Of a stretch of 64,000 nt of DNA, positions 32,017-41,197 are shown one piece after another. Source of the DNA: Streptomyces sp. NBC_00258 (GTDB lineage: Bacteria; Actinomycetota; Actinomycetes; Streptomycetales; Streptomycetaceae); NCBI RefSeq assembly GCF_036182465.1, contig NZ_CP108081.1:9548001-9612000 (forward strand), read 5' to 3'. How positions within the stretch are numbered: the stretch's first letter is position 1; each line of letters opens with the position of its first letter. Made by a program: the position numbers and the translations under genes. Under the pieces are notes generated by a model that was not told where the DNA came from, searched no databases, and saw nothing but the letters and a program-made list of their open reading frames with translations.

Positions 32017-32915
32017 GCACCACCACGACTCCGGCCACCACCCCGACGCCGACCACGCCGCGCAAGTCGCTGGACCTCGGGCGCAAGCGGACCGGGTCGC
32101 TCGCCTGGCACCTCGGTGCCCTGCTCGTCCTCGCGGTCGTCCTCTATCCCGTCATCTGGGTCCTCGGCGCCTCGTTCAAGCCCAGCCGGGAGATCATCGG
32201 CAGCCTGGAGCTCTTCCCGACCAGCCCGATCCTCCAGAACTTCAAGGGGCTCGCCGACGGCATCGCGGACATCTCGATCGCCACGTTCTTCGAGAACTCC
32301 CTCTTCTACGCGCTCGGCTCCGTCGTCGGCATCCTGATCTCCTGCTCGCTGACGGCGTACGCCTTCGCGCGCATCCGGTTCGCCGGGCGCAATCTGATGT
32401 TCTCGCTGATGATCGGCACGCTGCTGCTGCCGTACCACGTGCTGCTCATCCCGCAGTACGTGATGTTCCAGAAGATGGAGCTCATCAACACCTATGTACC
32501 GCTGCTGATCGGCAAGTACCTGGCGACCGAGGCGTTCTTCGTCTTCCTCATGGTGCAGTTCATGCGGAACCTGCCGAAGGAACTCGACGAGGCGGCGCGG
32601 CTCGACGGCTGCGGGCATCTGCGGATCTACTGGTCGATCGTGCTGCCGCTCTGCCGTCCGGCGCTCATCACCAGCGCGATCTTCACCTTCATCAACGCCT
32701 GGAACGACTTCATGGGCCCGCTGATCTACCTCAACGAGCCCGGCAAGTACACCGTCTCGCTGGGCATGATGATGTTCCGCGACCAGGAGGGCGTCGCCAA
32801 CTACGGCGGCATGATCGCCATGTCGCTGGTGGCGCTGCTGCCCGTGCTGGCCTTCTTCCTCGCCTTCCAGCGGTACCTGATCGACGGCATGGCGACCTCC
32901 GGGCTGAAGGGCTGA
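32013..32915 (+). CDS. Sugar ABC transporter permease (MalG/YesQ-like)
   Basis: Second permease subunit, 300 aa, six helices, with a Thr/Pro-rich cytoplasmic N-terminus. The EAA loop is ELDEAARLDGCGHLRIYWSIVLPL (about residues 190-213), followed by the typical FINAWNDFMGPLIYL. The ATG overlaps the MalF-like stop by four bases. It ends seven bases before the DUF624 gene. Confidence 0.92.
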   Translation: MSTTTTPATTPTPTTPRKSLDLGRKRTGSLAWHLGALLVLAVVLYPVIWVLGASFKPSREIIGSLELFPTSPILQNFKGLADGIADISIATFFENSLFYALGSVVGILISCSLTAYAFARIRFAGRNLMFSLMIGTLLLPYHVLLIPQYVMFQKMELINTYVPLLIGKYLATEAFFVFLMVQFMRNLPKELDEAARLDGCGHLRIYWSIVLPLCRPALITSAIFTFINAWNDFMGPLIYLNEPGKYTVSLGMMMFRDQEGVANYGGMIAMSLVALLPVLAFFLAFQRYLIDGMATSGLKG

Positions 32916-32922
32916 GCCGGTC

Positions 32923-33531
32923 ATGACCCACACGCGCACGAAGGCCCGTACGGACGCCGCTCCCAGGCGCGAATCGGCCTTCGCCGAGCGGTTCGCGCTC
33001 TTCGCCGAGTGTCTGCTCACCGGGGTGTGGATCGCGGTGGCCTCGCTGCCCGTGGTCACCTATCCCGCCGCGTTCGCCGCCGGGTCCCGGCATCTTCGAC
33101 GGCGTACGGCCCATCTGGGCGGTGGCTGGCGGGAGTTCGTCTCGGACTACCGGGCGGCCCTGCGCGGCGGATGGATCGCGGGACTCGCCGGGTGGGCCGC
33201 GGCCCTCGCGGTGTGGGTGGACGTCCAGGCCGTGCGTGCCGGGATCCCGGGCGGCCCGGTCGTCGGGGCCGTCGGTCTGTTCGCCCTGATCGGGCTGGTC
33301 GTCGCCGGGCTGCGCGCGGCGGCGGTCTGGGAGCCCGGCGCGTCCTGGCGGGAGCTGCTCGGGGCCGCCGGGCGCCGTACCGTCCTCGACCCCGCCGGGT
33401 CGTTCCTGCTGGTCGGCGGAGTGGCCGTGGTGGCCTGCTCCGCCTGGTTCATCCTGCCGCTGGCGGTCCCCGTGCTCGGGGCCGTCGCGGCAGCGGCCGT
33501 CGCCGTGGAGGAGCGCGCCCGGCACCGCTGA
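32923..33531 (+). CDS. DUF624 (YesL-like) membrane protein
   Basis: Membrane protein of 202 aa with about four helices, matching the DUF624/YesL family in layout: a short basic N-terminus, TGVWIAVASLPVVTYPAAFAAG (the family's conserved first helix) and further hydrophobic pairs ending in VEERARHR. YesL homologues sit beside CUT1 sugar permeases in many bacteria, including the Bacillus rhamnogalacturonan cluster, but their role is unknown. It starts seven bases after the MalG-like stop and is therefore part of the operon. Confidence 0.8.
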   Translation: MTHTRTKARTDAAPRRESAFAERFALFAECLLTGVWIAVASLPVVTYPAAFAAGSRHLRRRTAHLGGGWREFVSDYRAALRGGWIAGLAGWAAALAVWVDVQAVRAGIPGGPVVGAVGLFALIGLVVAGLRAAAVWEPGASWRELLGAAGRRTVLDPAGSFLLVGGVAVVACSAWFILPLAVPVLGAVAAAAVAVEERARHR

Positions 33532-33642
33532 CGCAAACCGTTCAACAACACCCATCACCCGTACTCAAGGTCGGCGTCCCGCGCCGCGCCTCTCTCTGCC
33601 ATGCCCCTGACTTCCCCGCACGGAAAGGAATGGCTGCATCTC

Positions 33643-36390
33643 ATGTCTCCCATCCCCCGTAGGTCCCTCCTCAAGGCGGCCGCCGTCGCCGGAGCCGCCG
33701 CCCAGTTCAGCTGGGCCCTGGGCGCACAGGACGCGCAGGCCGCGCCGAGAGCCGAAGCCGCCGACGCGGACCCGGTGACCCTGGACTGGCTGGAGGACGG
33801 CGGCCTCGGCGCCGCCCCCGGCTCGACCGTGGGCGTGCCCTGGCCGAAGGGCGCGTACGAGAAGGAGCAGACGTTCGCGCTGACCGACGGCGACGGCAAG
33901 GAGGTGCCCGTCCAGTCCTGGCCGATCGGCTACTGGCCGGACGGATCGCTGAAGTGGACGGCGCACGCGGTCGGGCCGGGGGCGGGCAGCGGCAAGCTCA
34001 CGCTCGCCGCGGGGTCGCCCGCCGCACCCGCGAAGAAGGTGACCGTCGACAAGCGCGGCGGTTCCATCGACGTGTCGACCGGTGTCATCACCGCGAAGAT
34101 CGGCAAGAGCGGCTCCACGCTGGTGAAATCCGTACTGCGCGGCTCGACGGAGATCGCCAAGGACGGCCGTCTCGTGCTGCTGCGCCAGCCCGAGATCGAG
34201 GACGGCGACCAGGGCGCGGAGAAGTACGAGCGGTTCGAGAGCGCCATCAGTGAGGTCGAGGTCGAGCAGGACGGGCCGGTCCGCGCGGTCGTCCGTATCG
34301 ACGGCAAGCACCGCAAGGGCAGCCGGAGTTGGCTGCCCTTCTCGGTCCGGCTCTACTTCTACGCGGGTGCCGAGTCGTTCCGCATGGTGCACACGATCAC
34401 CTTCGACGGCACCCAGGAGCCAGGGAAGGCCAGCGGCGACTTCATCCGTGGCATCGGCGTCCGGTTCAAGGTGCCGATGCGCGACGCCGCTTACGACCGG
34501 CACATCCGTATCGGCGGCGAGGGCACCGGTCTGCTGCGCGAGGCCGTCAAGGGCATCACCGGTCTGCGCCGGGACCCGGGCACGGCCGTGCGCACCGCCC
34601 AGTTCGAGGGCAAGAAGCTGCCCAACCCGTCGACCTGGGACCAGCGGGTGACCACCCGCCTCCAGTACATCCCCGAGTGGGGCGACTACACCCTCTCCCA
34701 GCTCTCCGCGGACGGCTTCACGGTCCGCAAGCGGACCAAGAAGGGCCACGGCTGGATCGGCGCGGGCGGCGGCCGGCGCGCGAGCGGCTTCGGGTACGTC
34801 GGCGGCGCGAGCGGCGGACTCGCCTTCGGGCTGCGGGACTTCTGGGAGAAGTTCCCCGCCCAGCTCGACATCCGCAACGCGCAGACCGACGAGGCCGAGG
34901 TCACCATGTGGCTCTGGTCGCCCGAGGCACAGCCCATGGACCTGCGCTTCTACCACGACGGCATGGGCCAGGACACGTACCCCGAACAGCTCGAAGGCCT
35001 CAACATCACCTACGAGGACTACGAGCCCGGGTTCGGCAGGCCCTACGGCATCGCCCGTACCAGTGAACTCCTCTTCTGGGCCCACGAGTCGACGCCGGGC
35101 GCCGAGGCGATGGCCGAGCAGGTGGAGGCCGTGCGCACGCCTCCGCAGCTCGCCGCCCCGCCCAAGCACCTAGTCGAGGCGGGCGTCTTCGGCCGGCTGT
35201 TCTCCGAGCCGGACCGCACCACCGCCGCCAAGGCGAAGATCGAGGACCACCTCGACTTCCTCTTCACCTATTACAAGGACCAGGTGGAGATGCGCCGTTG
35301 GTACGGCTTCTGGGACTACGGCGACATCATGCACAGCTACGACCCGAGCCGGCACCAGTGGTGCTACGACGTCGGCGGCTACGCCTGGGACAACTCCGAG
35401 CTCTCGCCCGACCTGTGGCTCTGGTTCGCGTACATGCGCTCCGGCCGCGCCGACATCTTCCGCTTCGCCGAGGCCATGACCCGGCACACCGGCGAGGTCG
35501 ACGTCTACCACCTCGGCAAGTGGGCGGGCCTCGGCACCCGCCACGGCGTCCAGCACTACGCGGACAGCGCCAAGCAGCAGCGCATCGCCAACACCACCTA
35601 CCGGCGCTACTACTACTTCCTCACCGCGGACGAACGCGTCGGCGACCTCATGCACGCCAACGTCGACTCCGACGAGACGTTCCTCGTCCTCGACCCCATC
35701 CGCAAGATCCGCACCGAGCCGTACGAGCCGGACCGTAACGCGCTCTCGATCGGCTTCGGCACCGACTGGAGCGGTCTGGTCTCCGCGTGGCTCACCGAGT
35801 GGGAGCGGCGCGGGCCCAAGTGGGAGAAGGCGAAGGCGCGGGTCCTGTCGACGATGGAGACCATCGCCGCCCAGCCCAACGGGTTCGTCCAGGGCAGTGC
35901 CCTGTACGACCTGGACACCGGGAAGTTCGCCGTCGCGGACAAGGCCGTGGTCGGCGTCTCGCACCTCTCGGCCATGTTCGGCCTGGTCGAGCTGAACGCC
36001 GAGCTGCTCGACCAGATCGACATGCCGAAGTTCAAGGAGGCGTGGCTCGACTACTGCCGCTACTTCAACGCCACGAAGGCCGAGCAGAAGGCCCGCTACG
36101 GCTCCGACTTCGGCTCCCTGCTGCTCTTCCAGGGCCACGCACGGCAGGACGCGTACGCAGCCGTGCAGTTGGGCGACGACGCGCTGGCCGCGCGGGCGTG
36201 GCGGCAGTTCTACAACAGTGCCGACGCGTGGGACTACAAGGAGTCGACGGACTGGTCCACGAAGAAGGTCGACGGGCCGACCGGCTTGGTCCCGGGCAGC
36301 GAGGCGTCGTGGGTTTCGACGAACACGACGGCGTTGTACGGGTTGGCGGCGATTCAGAATCTGGCGTTGGTGGGCGACAAGATGCCGTGA
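33643..36390 (+). CDS. Tat-exported YetA/exo-rhamnogalacturonan-lyase-like protein
   Basis: Secreted protein of 915 aa. It begins with a Tat signal (IPRRSLLKAAAVAGAAAQF) ending near AQAAPRA. The N-terminal part (LDWLEDGGLGAAPGSTVGVP, then VPWPKGA, PVQSWPIGYWPDGSLKW) resembles the first barrel of PcRGLX/YetA-type proteins. A beta-rich middle (about 300-500) and a helical, Trp/Tyr-rich C-terminus (WYGFWDYGDIMHSYD, YDVGGYAWDNSELSPDLWLW) follow, as in that three-domain family. PcRGLX is an exo-lyase on rhamnogalacturonan. ATG 33643 is chosen for the signal peptide; an AAAGGA site lies about 15 bases upstream. It is the last gene of the sugar operon and would supply the importer. Confidence 0.7.
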   Translation: MSPIPRRSLLKAAAVAGAAAQFSWALGAQDAQAAPRAEAADADPVTLDWLEDGGLGAAPGSTVGVPWPKGAYEKEQTFALTDGDGKEVPVQSWPIGYWPDGSLKWTAHAVGPGAGSGKLTLAAGSPAAPAKKVTVDKRGGSIDVSTGVITAKIGKSGSTLVKSVLRGSTEIAKDGRLVLLRQPEIEDGDQGAEKYERFESAISEVEVEQDGPVRAVVRIDGKHRKGSRSWLPFSVRLYFYAGAESFRMVHTITFDGTQEPGKASGDFIRGIGVRFKVPMRDAAYDRHIRIGGEGTGLLREAVKGITGLRRDPGTAVRTAQFEGKKLPNPSTWDQRVTTRLQYIPEWGDYTLSQLSADGFTVRKRTKKGHGWIGAGGGRRASGFGYVGGASGGLAFGLRDFWEKFPAQLDIRNAQTDEAEVTMWLWSPEAQPMDLRFYHDGMGQDTYPEQLEGLNITYEDYEPGFGRPYGIARTSELLFWAHESTPGAEAMAEQVEAVRTPPQLAAPPKHLVEAGVFGRLFSEPDRTTAAKAKIEDHLDFLFTYYKDQVEMRRWYGFWDYGDIMHSYDPSRHQWCYDVGGYAWDNSELSPDLWLWFAYMRSGRADIFRFAEAMTRHTGEVDVYHLGKWAGLGTRHGVQHYADSAKQQRIANTTYRRYYYFLTADERVGDLMHANVDSDETFLVLDPIRKIRTEPYEPDRNALSIGFGTDWSGLVSAWLTEWERRGPKWEKAKARVLSTMETIAAQPNGFVQGSALYDLDTGKFAVADKAVVGVSHLSAMFGLVELNAELLDQIDMPKFKEAWLDYCRYFNATKAEQKARYGSDFGSLLLFQGHARQDAYAAVQLGDDALAARAWRQFYNSADAWDYKESTDWSTKKVDGPTGLVPGSEASWVSTNTTALYGLAAIQNLALVGDKMP

Positions 36391-36417
36391 CGCTCCGCTG
36401 GGGGGCGCGGGGTTGTC

Positions 36418-36485
36418 TGCGGGTCCGTTGTGGCTGGGCGCGCAGTTCCCCGCGCCCCTGAGGGCGCGCCCCTGACGGGGCGCGC
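36418..36485 (+). repeat. Intergenic repeat family, copy 4 (double hairpin)
   Basis: TGCGGGTCCGTTGTGGCTGG then GCGCGCAGTTCCCCGCGCCCC, followed by a second GCGCCCCTGACGGGGCGC hairpin. It separates the convergent YetA-like and large membrane-protein genes. The partly doubled 3' end suggests local duplication within the element. Confidence 0.8.
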
Positions 36486-36488
36486 TCG

Positions 36489-38948
36489 TCAGCGCATCCT
36501 TCCCAGGACCTCTCGGACTCGGCGGGCGTCGCGTAGGCGCTGCTCGTATGTGGCGCCCAGGGCGAGGAGCAGGAGGCCGGCCAGTGCCGGAGGTACCCAG
36601 CGGGGTACCGCGCCCATCGCCTGGGCGATGTACGGGGCCAGTTCGTGGAGGGCGACCAGGGCGAGGGTGCCGCCGCCGAGGACGAGCAGGGCCTGCAGGC
36701 GTTGCCGGGCGCCGACGAGGGTGACCAGGAGTGCCGCCGCGCCGAGCAGCAGCGGGCGCGGCCAGTCGAGGTCGCCCCATGCCGCGAGAAGGCTCGGCAG
36801 CAGGGTCACCGACAGGCCGGGCCCGTAGGCCGTCCAGGACGAGGTCCGCTGGTCCCGCCGCCTGCGGACGAACCCGACGACCAGCGCGGGCACGGTCACC
36901 GGCAGGGTGTACGCCTCGGGGGAGCCGACCTCCCAGGACGCCAGCCGGACCCAGGTGGCCAGCACGAACAGGGCCGCCGCCGCGTAGCCGACCTGCCGGC
37001 GGTCCGGCCGGACCGCCGTGCCCGCGGCGATCACGCCGCACAGGGCCAGGACGAGGGCGAGCACGGGCGGTTCCATGACCGCGAGGCCGATCGCCACCAG
37101 TGCGGCGACGGCTCCCGTGATCTCGACGGACAGCGTCGGCGTCGCGTCCTTGAACCGGGCCGCAAGCAGCGCGGCCGTGGCAGGCACCAGCAGCACGAGC
37201 AGCGCGATGTGGTGCGGCTGCCAGCCCAGGGACGCGCCCGTGGCGCAGGCCAGCGCGGTGGCGTACGCGAGGGACACGGCGGCCGAGACGGCCCGGATCT
37301 CGTGCTTCTGCCACGCGGCGACCGCCGCGAACAGGGCGGTCAGGCTTCCGAGTACGGCCAGTGTGGCCGTTTCGGCGGCCAGGGAGAGCGCGACGAGGTG
37401 GAGCGAGGTGAGGAGCGCGAGGCCGAGGGTGGTCAGCGTGATGGGGGAGAGGCGGGGACGCGCCGGGGGTCCTGTTGGACGTTCGGCTCCGTCGCCGGTC
37501 AGGTCCGCGCGACGACTGTACGCCGCGGCCGTCAGGGCGGCAGCCGTGGTCACGCCCAGCGTCAGTAGGCCTGCTGCGTAAGGGAGTTCGAGAGTGGCGG
37601 GCAGGACGAGGACCGCGGCCCAGGCCAGACCGAGCGCACCGCTCAGGGCGAGGGACCGGTGCGGCCCGCCTCGCAATGCCAGGAACAGCACCGCCGCGAC
37701 CGCGGCCGGCACCAGCGGAGCCGTCTCCATGTTCGACGGCCAGGGCGTGGAGACCGTCACCGCGTCCCGGGCGTCCGAAGGCGCACCGGACCACACACGG
37801 TCCACCCAGCCGACGGGGCCCACGAGGACCACGGTGACGAGGGGCAGAGCCCATGCCACGGCCAGGGCCTGCACACTCGCGGAGGACCACCGCAGGCCAC
37901 GGCGTACGGACTCCGGCAGCCGGGTGCCGCGCACGGCCAACAACGCGACGCCGCACACCAGATGGCCCGGAACCGTCCACGCGTCGGGCAGTACCGAGCG
38001 GAGCACGCCGCCCGCCGCGGCGACGGTGATCAGGCCGCCGGTCAACGAGAGACCGGGGGCGGCCTGCGCGGCGGGGGCACGCCACGCGGCCCCCAGCGCG
38101 ATCGCCGCGGCGAGGGCGAGGAGCGCCGCCGCACGGGCGGCGGCGCCCGGACCGGTGGCCTCCCACGAGAGCCAGCCGGCCGCCAGAACGCCCCAGGCGC
38201 CCGTCCCGTACGCGCCGACGGAGGCGACGACACGTACGGACCGCACGGACACCGAGAGGGCCACGACCGTGTCGAACGCGGCCGTCACCAGCAGCGCCGC
38301 CGTGATCGTGTGATGGCCCGCACCGGCCGCCACCACCCAGAGCAGCAGCGGGAGTTGGGCCGTCGCCATCGCCGCCGGGAACGGCAGGCGCAGGGCGCCG
38401 AGCGACCGCCCGTACGCCGTCCACAGCACGGCCAGGAGCGCGGTCGCGGCGGCCGCGTATCCGGTGCCGTCCACCTCCGGGAGGGCGGCCTCGTGCAGGG
38501 CGTAGGCGTCGAGCACCGTCAGCACCAGGCCGAGGCCCGCCACCGACTCGGCAGTCGAGCGGAGCCCGCGCTTCAGCAGCGGCACGGGAGCGGCGAGCGC
38601 GGCGAAGGTGACCGCGCCGAGGACCGCTGCCCGGCCTGCGATGCCCAAGTGCCCCCAGCTGACCAGCGTGAACGCGATCGCCGCGACGGTCAGCAGGACG
38701 CCGCCGAGCACGAGCAGCACGTTCTGCACGCTGGGAGCCGTGGCCTCGGGCCGGGGGCGGGGCGCGGGCGCCGACCAGATGGCCGGCGTCTGGGCCGGGC
38801 CCCAGGCCGGAGCCTGGGCCTCGGCCGACCGGAGCACACCGAGCAGCCAGGACCGGCGGGCCAGCAGTTGGGCCCTGCGCGCGTCCAGTTGCCGCAGCTC
38901 GTGATCGAGGATCCGCAACTCCTCGGCCGGTGGCGGAATGTTCGTCAT
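36489..38948 (-). CDS. Large polytopic membrane protein (819 aa, SCO7613-C-type)
   Basis: Membrane protein of 819 aa, mostly Ala/Leu/Val helices, with more than 20 predicted spans. A short cytoplasmic N-terminus contains the coiled-coil-like LRILDHELRQLDARRAQLLARRSWLLG (about residues 9-35) and a Pro/Ala linker. Streptomyces have several such proteins, often annotated by the C-terminal domain first named from S. coelicolor SCO7613. The role is unknown. The C-terminus is basic (YEQRLRDARRVREVLGRMR). ATG 38948 is chosen; an upstream in-frame extension lacks conservation. Confidence 0.75.
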   Translation of the reverse strand: MTNIPPPAEELRILDHELRQLDARRAQLLARRSWLLGVLRSAEAQAPAWGPAQTPAIWSAPAPRPRPEATAPSVQNVLLVLGGVLLTVAAIAFTLVSWGHLGIAGRAAVLGAVTFAALAAPVPLLKRGLRSTAESVAGLGLVLTVLDAYALHEAALPEVDGTGYAAAATALLAVLWTAYGRSLGALRLPFPAAMATAQLPLLLWVVAAGAGHHTITAALLVTAAFDTVVALSVSVRSVRVVASVGAYGTGAWGVLAAGWLSWEATGPGAAARAAALLALAAAIALGAAWRAPAAQAAPGLSLTGGLITVAAAGGVLRSVLPDAWTVPGHLVCGVALLAVRGTRLPESVRRGLRWSSASVQALAVAWALPLVTVVLVGPVGWVDRVWSGAPSDARDAVTVSTPWPSNMETAPLVPAAVAAVLFLALRGGPHRSLALSGALGLAWAAVLVLPATLELPYAAGLLTLGVTTAAALTAAAYSRRADLTGDGAERPTGPPARPRLSPITLTTLGLALLTSLHLVALSLAAETATLAVLGSLTALFAAVAAWQKHEIRAVSAAVSLAYATALACATGASLGWQPHHIALLVLLVPATAALLAARFKDATPTLSVEITGAVAALVAIGLAVMEPPVLALVLALCGVIAAGTAVRPDRRQVGYAAAALFVLATWVRLASWEVGSPEAYTLPVTVPALVVGFVRRRRDQRTSSWTAYGPGLSVTLLPSLLAAWGDLDWPRPLLLGAAALLVTLVGARQRLQALLVLGGGTLALVALHELAPYIAQAMGAVPRWVPPALAGLLLLALGATYEQRLRDARRVREVLGRMR

Positions 38949-39081
38949 GACTCGGAGTGTGGTCCGGGTCACGCCGCACGGCATGAGCGCACGTACTCAG
39001 GACGTACTCAGATCAGGACATCCCGAGGTGCGGACGCGCCGGTTCTGCCCGGGCCGGGCCGCGTACCGGCAGACTCGGACC

Positions 39082-39552
39082 ATGAAGCGCATGGACTGGA
39101 CGCATTACCGCTTCCGCAGCCTGTGGTCGGTCGCCGCCCCGCTCGGCGAGGTCTTCGACGCGCTGGCCGACGCCGAACGCTATCCGCGCTGGTGGCCGCA
39201 GGTGCGCGAGGTGACACCCCTCGACGCGAGCAGCGGCGTCGTCCGCATCCGCTCGGTGCTGCCGTACGACCTGTTCTTCACCGGGCGCGAGGTGCGCCGC
39301 GATCCGGCGGACGGGGTCCTGGAGATCGCGATGACCGGCGACGTGGACGGCTGGGCGCGGTGGACCCTCGCCACCGACGGGACCGGCACCCGCGCCCGCT
39401 ACGACCAGGAGGTCCATGTGACCAAGCCGCTGCTGAGGCGGCTCGCCGTGCCCGGACGGCCCGCGTTCCGCGCCAACCACGCGCTGATGATGCGGGCCGG
39501 GCGGAAGGGGCTGGTCGCCTACCTTCGCGGCACCCCTTCGCGCGAACCGTGA
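39082..39552 (+). CDS. SRPBCC-family (polyketide cyclase-like) protein
   Basis: Soluble protein of 156 aa with the START/SRPBCC hydrophobic-pocket fold. It begins YRFRSLWSVAAPLGEVFDAL, then ADAERYPRWWPQVREVTPLD, the family's WW-containing helix-strand turn, and ends in a long basic helix (FRANHALMMRAGRKGLVAYL). Such proteins bind or shuttle hydrophobic small molecules; no ligand can be inferred. It is divergent from the large membrane protein and just upstream of tRNA-Val(CAC) copy 2. Confidence 0.82.
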   Translation: MKRMDWTHYRFRSLWSVAAPLGEVFDALADAERYPRWWPQVREVTPLDASSGVVRIRSVLPYDLFFTGREVRRDPADGVLEIAMTGDVDGWARWTLATDGTGTRARYDQEVHVTKPLLRRLAVPGRPAFRANHALMMRAGRKGLVAYLRGTPSREP

Positions 39553-39601
39553 AGCGGTTTGAAGGAAACGCGAGGAGACCTGTATTGTTCAGTGCGTTCC
39601 C

Positions 39602-39673
39602 GGGCGATTAGCTCAGTGGGAGAGCGCTTCGTTCACACCGAAGAGGTCACTGGTTCGAACCCAGTATCGCCCA
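39602..39673 (+). tRNA. tRNA-Val (CAC), copy 2
   Basis: A 72-base tRNA with acceptor GGGCGAT/ATCGCCC and anticodon CAC. It differs from the 28-kb copy at only two positions (GTGGGAG in the D-loop and GAACCCAG in the T-arm). It is followed by a textbook terminator. Confidence 0.95.
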
Positions 39674-39682
39674 CCGGGAAAG

Positions 39683-39713
39683 GCCGGTCCGTCACAGACG
39701 GACCGGCTTTTTT
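39683..39713 (+). terminator. Rho-independent terminator of tRNA-Val(CAC)
   Basis: GCCGGTCCGT (39683-39692) and ACGGACCGGC (39698-39707) pair perfectly around CACAG and are followed directly by six T residues. It is the clearest classical intrinsic terminator in the window. Confidence 0.95.
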
Positions 39714-39736
39714 GTTCGCTGCCGACGGGATACGGC

Positions 39737-40462
39737 TCAGGCCGCCGCCGACAGTTCGGGGCGCAGCGGCCACGCCGGATCGACCGCCTCCTCCGTGCCG
39801 CTGCGCGCGAACCACGCCTGGAGACCGCGCGCCTGGGCCGCGTGCCAGACGGCCTGCAGCGTGTGCAGCTCGGCCGCCGAGAGTCGCTCGAGACGCGTCG
39901 CGAAACGGCGCCCGACCGCCCGTACGACCTCCAGCGAGGCCAGTGCGTCGGCCGCCGCGTCATGCGCTCCCGTCAGCTCCACGCCGTAGTGCGCGCAGAG
40001 GTCCGTGAGCGTGCGGCGGCCCTTGCGGTAGCGGTCCAGGTGTTTGTCGAGGACCCGCGGATCGAGCACGCGCAACGGCACGGTCTCGAACCAGTGGTCC
40101 AGGGAGGACGCCCGGTGCCTGCGCAACTCCCGGTCCAGGAGCGTCAGATCGAAGGGCGCGTTCATCACCACGAGCGGGCGTCCCGCCGCGCTCTGTTCGG
40201 CCAGTTCCCTGACTATCTCGTCCATCACCGGCGACGGCCAGCGGCCGTTGAGCCGGAGATGCTCATCCGTCAGCCCATGAATCGCCGTGGCCCCCTCGGG
40301 CACCCGCACCCCCGGATTGACCAGCCAGCGGCGCACGCGCGGGCGGCTTCCGGGAGCGTCCTGGACGACGACGGCGGCCGACACGATCCGGTCGGTCTCC
40401 ACGTCCACACCCGTCGTCTCGGTGTCGAACGCGGTCAAGGGGCCCTCGTACCAGCACGTCAT
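39737..40462 (-). CDS. DnaQ-like 3'-5' exonuclease
   Basis: DEDD-type exonuclease of 241 aa. All three motifs are visible: ExoI FDTETTGVD (about residues 12-20), ExoII VVMNAPFDLTLLDREL (about 97-112) and ExoIII HDAAADALASLEVV (about 164-177), with histidine in the DEDDh position. It is the stand-alone epsilon-like type, not fused to a polymerase or helicase, and could act in DNA repair or RNA maturation. ATG 40462 is preferred (GAGGAG ten bases upstream); GTG 40468 is in frame. It is divergent from the DUF4365 pair. Confidence 0.9.
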   Translation of the reverse strand: MTCWYEGPLTAFDTETTGVDVETDRIVSAAVVVQDAPGSRPRVRRWLVNPGVRVPEGATAIHGLTDEHLRLNGRWPSPVMDEIVRELAEQSAAGRPLVVMNAPFDLTLLDRELRRHRASSLDHWFETVPLRVLDPRVLDKHLDRYRKGRRTLTDLCAHYGVELTGAHDAAADALASLEVVRAVGRRFATRLERLSAAELHTLQAVWHAAQARGLQAWFARSGTEEAVDPAWPLRPELSAAA

Positions 40463-40630
40463 ACGCACACAACTCCTCGTTCACCTTCGGCAGTTGACGC
40501 GCCGTCCCCTGCCCTTTTTGTGATACCCGGGCTGTTTGCGCCGTACGCCGGAAGGAGACAACAGAGGTACGGGTCTTTGCAGTTCAGCGGCCCGCAACGT
40601 GGATCCACCTGATTCGGAAGGCTGTTGGAC

Positions 40631-41197
40631 ATGGCGCTCGCGCAGCCCGAGCAGGGCGGGCTGCTGCCCCAGAGGACGGCACCGCATCGAGGCTCACTGG
40701 CCACCACGGCGTGCATGGAGACACTGCAGGTCGGTTATCTGCACGCGGTCGCGGCGGCCGCGGGCTGTTCCCTGTCCCAGCCCTTTCCGGACAACGGCAT
40801 CGACTGGCACGTCAGCCACAGCGCCCCCGGGCACACGGTCGACGACGAAGTCACCATCAAGGTGCAGCTCAAGTGCACGTACCAGATCCCGCCGAACCCG
40901 CCGGGCCCCGCCTTCTCCTTCACGCTCGACAACGCCCACCTGGAGAAGCTGGCCCGCACCCCGGTCTCGGTGCACAAAATACTGGTCGTGATGCTCGTGC
41001 CCAGATCACAGGACGACTGGCTGCGCGCCGGCCACGACCGCCTCGATCTGCGGCACTGCTGCTACTGGATCAACCTCGCCGGACACCGGATCACCGGCCG
41101 GCGCAGGACCACCGTGCGGATTCCGACCTCTCGCGTCTTCGACGACCGCGCGCTCTGCGAGATCATGACGCGGGTCGGAACGGGAGGCAGACCGTGA
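40631..41197 (+). CDS. DUF4365 protein, predicted PD-(D/E)XK-like nuclease fold
   Basis: Protein of 188 aa matching DUF4365. The N-terminal region contains GIDWHVSH (about residue 53), and VDDEVTIKVQLKCTYQI (about 70-86) has the Q-x-K form of a (D/E)-x-K nuclease active site. The rest, ending GHRITGRRRTTVRIPTSRVFDD, is beta-rich. DUF4365 members are often found in restriction-like or stress loci, but their activity is untested. ATG 40631 has GGAAGG nine bases upstream. Its stop overlaps the next gene's start by four bases, so the two products probably work together. Confidence 0.75.
   Translation: MALAQPEQGGLLPQRTAPHRGSLATTACMETLQVGYLHAVAAAAGCSLSQPFPDNGIDWHVSHSAPGHTVDDEVTIKVQLKCTYQIPPNPPGPAFSFTLDNAHLEKLARTPVSVHKILVVMLVPRSQDDWLRAGHDRLDLRHCCYWINLAGHRITGRRRTTVRIPTSRVFDDRALCEIMTRVGTGGRP

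Noticed and set aside
35170..38979. A 1269-codon minus-strand frame overlapping the YetA-like and large membrane-protein genes
   Set aside because: It crosses two well-supported genes and an intergenic repeat, with Arg/Gly/Pro composition typical of GC-rich shadow frames.
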